Shown piece after piece: positions 51,959-52,897 of a stretch of 52,897 bases of DNA. Origin of the DNA: Selenomonas sp. FOBRC6 (lineage in GTDB: Bacteria > Bacillota > Negativicutes > Selenomonadales > Selenomonadaceae). Position numbers and translations under genes: made by a program. Under the pieces are notes generated by a model, which saw nothing but the letters and a program-made list of their open reading frames with translations, was not told the DNA's origin and ran no database searches. Numbering within the stretch: the first letter of the stretch is position 1; every line of letters starts with the position of its first letter. The stretch covers positions 1 to 52,897 of the forward strand of contig NZ_ALKG01000090.1 of NCBI RefSeq assembly GCF_000286455.1, given 5' to 3'.

Positions 51959-52615
51959 CTAACTCTCAATCCAGAGAGAATCAAACAACATCGACGCACC
52001 CACGGTGAGTGCCATATCATAGATCAGCATACCACCCAAGAGCGCCGGCTCTCCCCCACCCGCCGACAGAGAGATCGCAGGCAAGAGAATCGGCAGCATG
52101 GACGGGAGCAGCAGGACAGGAACGAGGCCCCCGCGTACACTCGCATTTGCGGCGACCGCCGCGAGCAGCGTATCCGCCGCCGTCATGCCCCAGAGCCCTA
52201 AGAACAATGTGCCGACGAAGCAGGCATTGAGGACAAGCGGTGCATCCATCAGAATGATAACGAGCGGAAGAACGAATGCGGAAAGCACGACAAGCGTAAT
52301 GAAATGCGCCGCCATCTTGCCGAAGAGAACCGCCTGTGCCGGAACGTAGATCCACAGAAAGAGCAGCGTCCCCGCTGCAGCCTCCTCCGCAAAGAGCCGC
52401 TCGCCCTGCAATGTTGCCGCAAAGAAGATCACGATCCAGAGGAGTGCCGACGCAAGGCGGTCATCCATCGTCCCCCACGCGAGCGACATACTCAGAAAGG
52501 CAATCACCGTCAGTGCGAACATCCCCATCGTCACATAGCCGGCGCGGAGACGGATGCCGTCGAGGAGTTCTTTACGGGCGACATTGAGTGTCGCTCGTAA
52601 GATCGAAGCACGCAT
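51959..52615 (-). CDS. ccmB: Haem ABC exporter permease CcmB
   Basis: Membrane subunit of the CcmAB ATPase complex, which uses ATP to release haem-loaded CcmE from CcmC. The start at 52613-52615 (MRASILRATLNVARKE) follows GGAAGGC and gives 218 residues with six membrane helices, the family size; it overlaps the ccmA end by 44 bases. Family features: the basic cytoplasmic N-terminus RKELLDGIRLR, and ADTLLAAVAANASVRGGLVP in the middle. Longer in-frame readings run into ccmA and are not used. Confidence 0.92.
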   Translation of the reverse strand: MRASILRATLNVARKELLDGIRLRAGYVTMGMFALTVIAFLSMSLAWGTMDDRLASALLWIVIFFAATLQGERLFAEEAAAGTLLFLWIYVPAQAVLFGKMAAHFITLVVLSAFVLPLVIILMDAPLVLNACFVGTLFLGLWGMTAADTLLAAVAANASVRGGLVPVLLLPSMLPILLPAISLSAGGGEPALLGGMLIYDMALTVGASMLFDSLWIES

Positions 52616-52897
52616 CCGCCGCCTTCCTTTCCTCCGGTTCATTCGTCGCCCACAGGATGAGCCGCCCCCTCTTCGCCGCTGCACGCGTTTCACTGAGGAG
52701 CAGCGCACGCCCCTGTTCATCGAGAGCAAGCCCCGGTTCATCGAGCAGCCACACCTCGGCATCTGTGCCGAGAACGACGGCGAGTCGTACGCGCTGGCGC
52801 ATCCCGGTCGAGAGCTGCCCCGTCATACGTGGCAGAACCTCTGCGGGCAGTCCGACACGCGCGAGAAGCTCCTGCAAATATGCCTCCTCACATGAAA
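52572..52897 (-). CDS. ccmA: Haem ABC exporter ATPase CcmA, 5' part cut off
   Basis: C-terminal part of an ABC ATPase; the reading frame stays open through the right edge, so the N-terminus and Walker A lie outside. Visible: signature TGQLSTGMRQRVRLA, Walker B VWLLDEPGLALDEQG and a D-loop region after it, then LILWATNEPEE in place of the usual H-loop sequence. Order and overlap with ccmB identify it as CcmA. About 108 codons are present of roughly 200. Confidence 0.88.
   Translation of the reverse strand, partial: SCEEAYLQELLARVGLPAEVLPRMTGQLSTGMRQRVRLAVVLGTDAEVWLLDEPGLALDEQGRALLLSETRAAAKRGRLILWATNEPEERKAADACFDLTSDTQCRP

Overview
The window looks like chromosome of a diderm Firmicute of the Negativicutes, most likely Selenomonas or a close relative. 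Gram-positive style genes (YacL-type PIN-TRAM protein, YneA-like LysM protein, an infC-rpmI-rplT operon with an L20-type leader, ThiT) sit beside genes that need an outer membrane: a TonB-dependent receptor with ExbB-ExbD-TonB, an SLH-domain porin of the OmpM/Mep45 kind, and periplasmic multihaem nitrite reductase with a cytochrome c maturation system. The sequence is GC-rich with strong AAGGAGG-type ribosome sites. I see no tRNA, rRNA, CRISPR array, phage or transposase gene. No stretch over 300 bases lacks a gene.

Layout: 47-2462 (minus) PIN-TRAM protein, ispD, ispF. 2681-6968 (plus) an outer-membrane uptake operon: TonB-dependent receptor, exbB, exbD, tonB. 7017-10766 (minus) pheS-pheT-zapA. 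10978-11628 (plus) thiT, abutting a convergent radical SAM gene. 12362-15374 (minus) a GGDEF-EAL protein, queF and a pyridoxal kinase, joined by one-base stop/start overlaps. 15611 (plus) a thioredoxin. 15977-20602 (minus) a YneA-like protein, thrS, infC-rpmI-rplT and a TrmH-family methylase, with several RNA control elements. 20799-26845 (minus) a 1419-residue acyl-CoA dehydratase activase-type fusion and a beta-CASP metallo-beta-lactamase-fold protein.

26990-27850 (plus) is a hydroxyacid dehydrogenase. thiE (28018-28707, minus) follows, bracketed by two inverted copies of a 127-base repeat. 28945-31905 (minus) is a peroxide-defence cluster: AhpC, a thioredoxin reductase with a C-terminal AhpF-type domain, and rubrerythrin. 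32142-34480 (minus) makes spermidine by the carboxyspermidine route, next to a chemoreceptor. 36846-41302 (plus) holds a GltD-like oxidoreductase, then an unknown small protein, trpE, trpG and a HAD phosphatase in a tightly overlapping row. 41371-45928 (minus) carries the SLH porin, a polysaccharide deacetylase, a YbjN-like protein and CstA. 46159-46956 (plus) is a TauE-family permease. 47026 to the right edge (minus) is a ccmA-ccmB-ccmC-ccmE-ccmF-nrfH-nrfA operon: a haem-attachment machine followed by the multihaem nitrite reductase it would serve. ccmA is cut by the window edge.

The most notable signals are: (a) LexA-like operators over the promoter of the YneA-like gene; (b) an AUA start on infC behind an L20-type attenuator; (c) a terminator with a T-box-like motif in front of thrS, in a leader with no room for a full T-box; (d) inverted 127-base repeats flanking thiE; (e) a Cys-type (CxxxY) CcmE in the ccm-nrf operon; (f) near-consensus promoters with perfect palindromes in front of the TonB receptor, ahpC and the carboxyspermidine operon.
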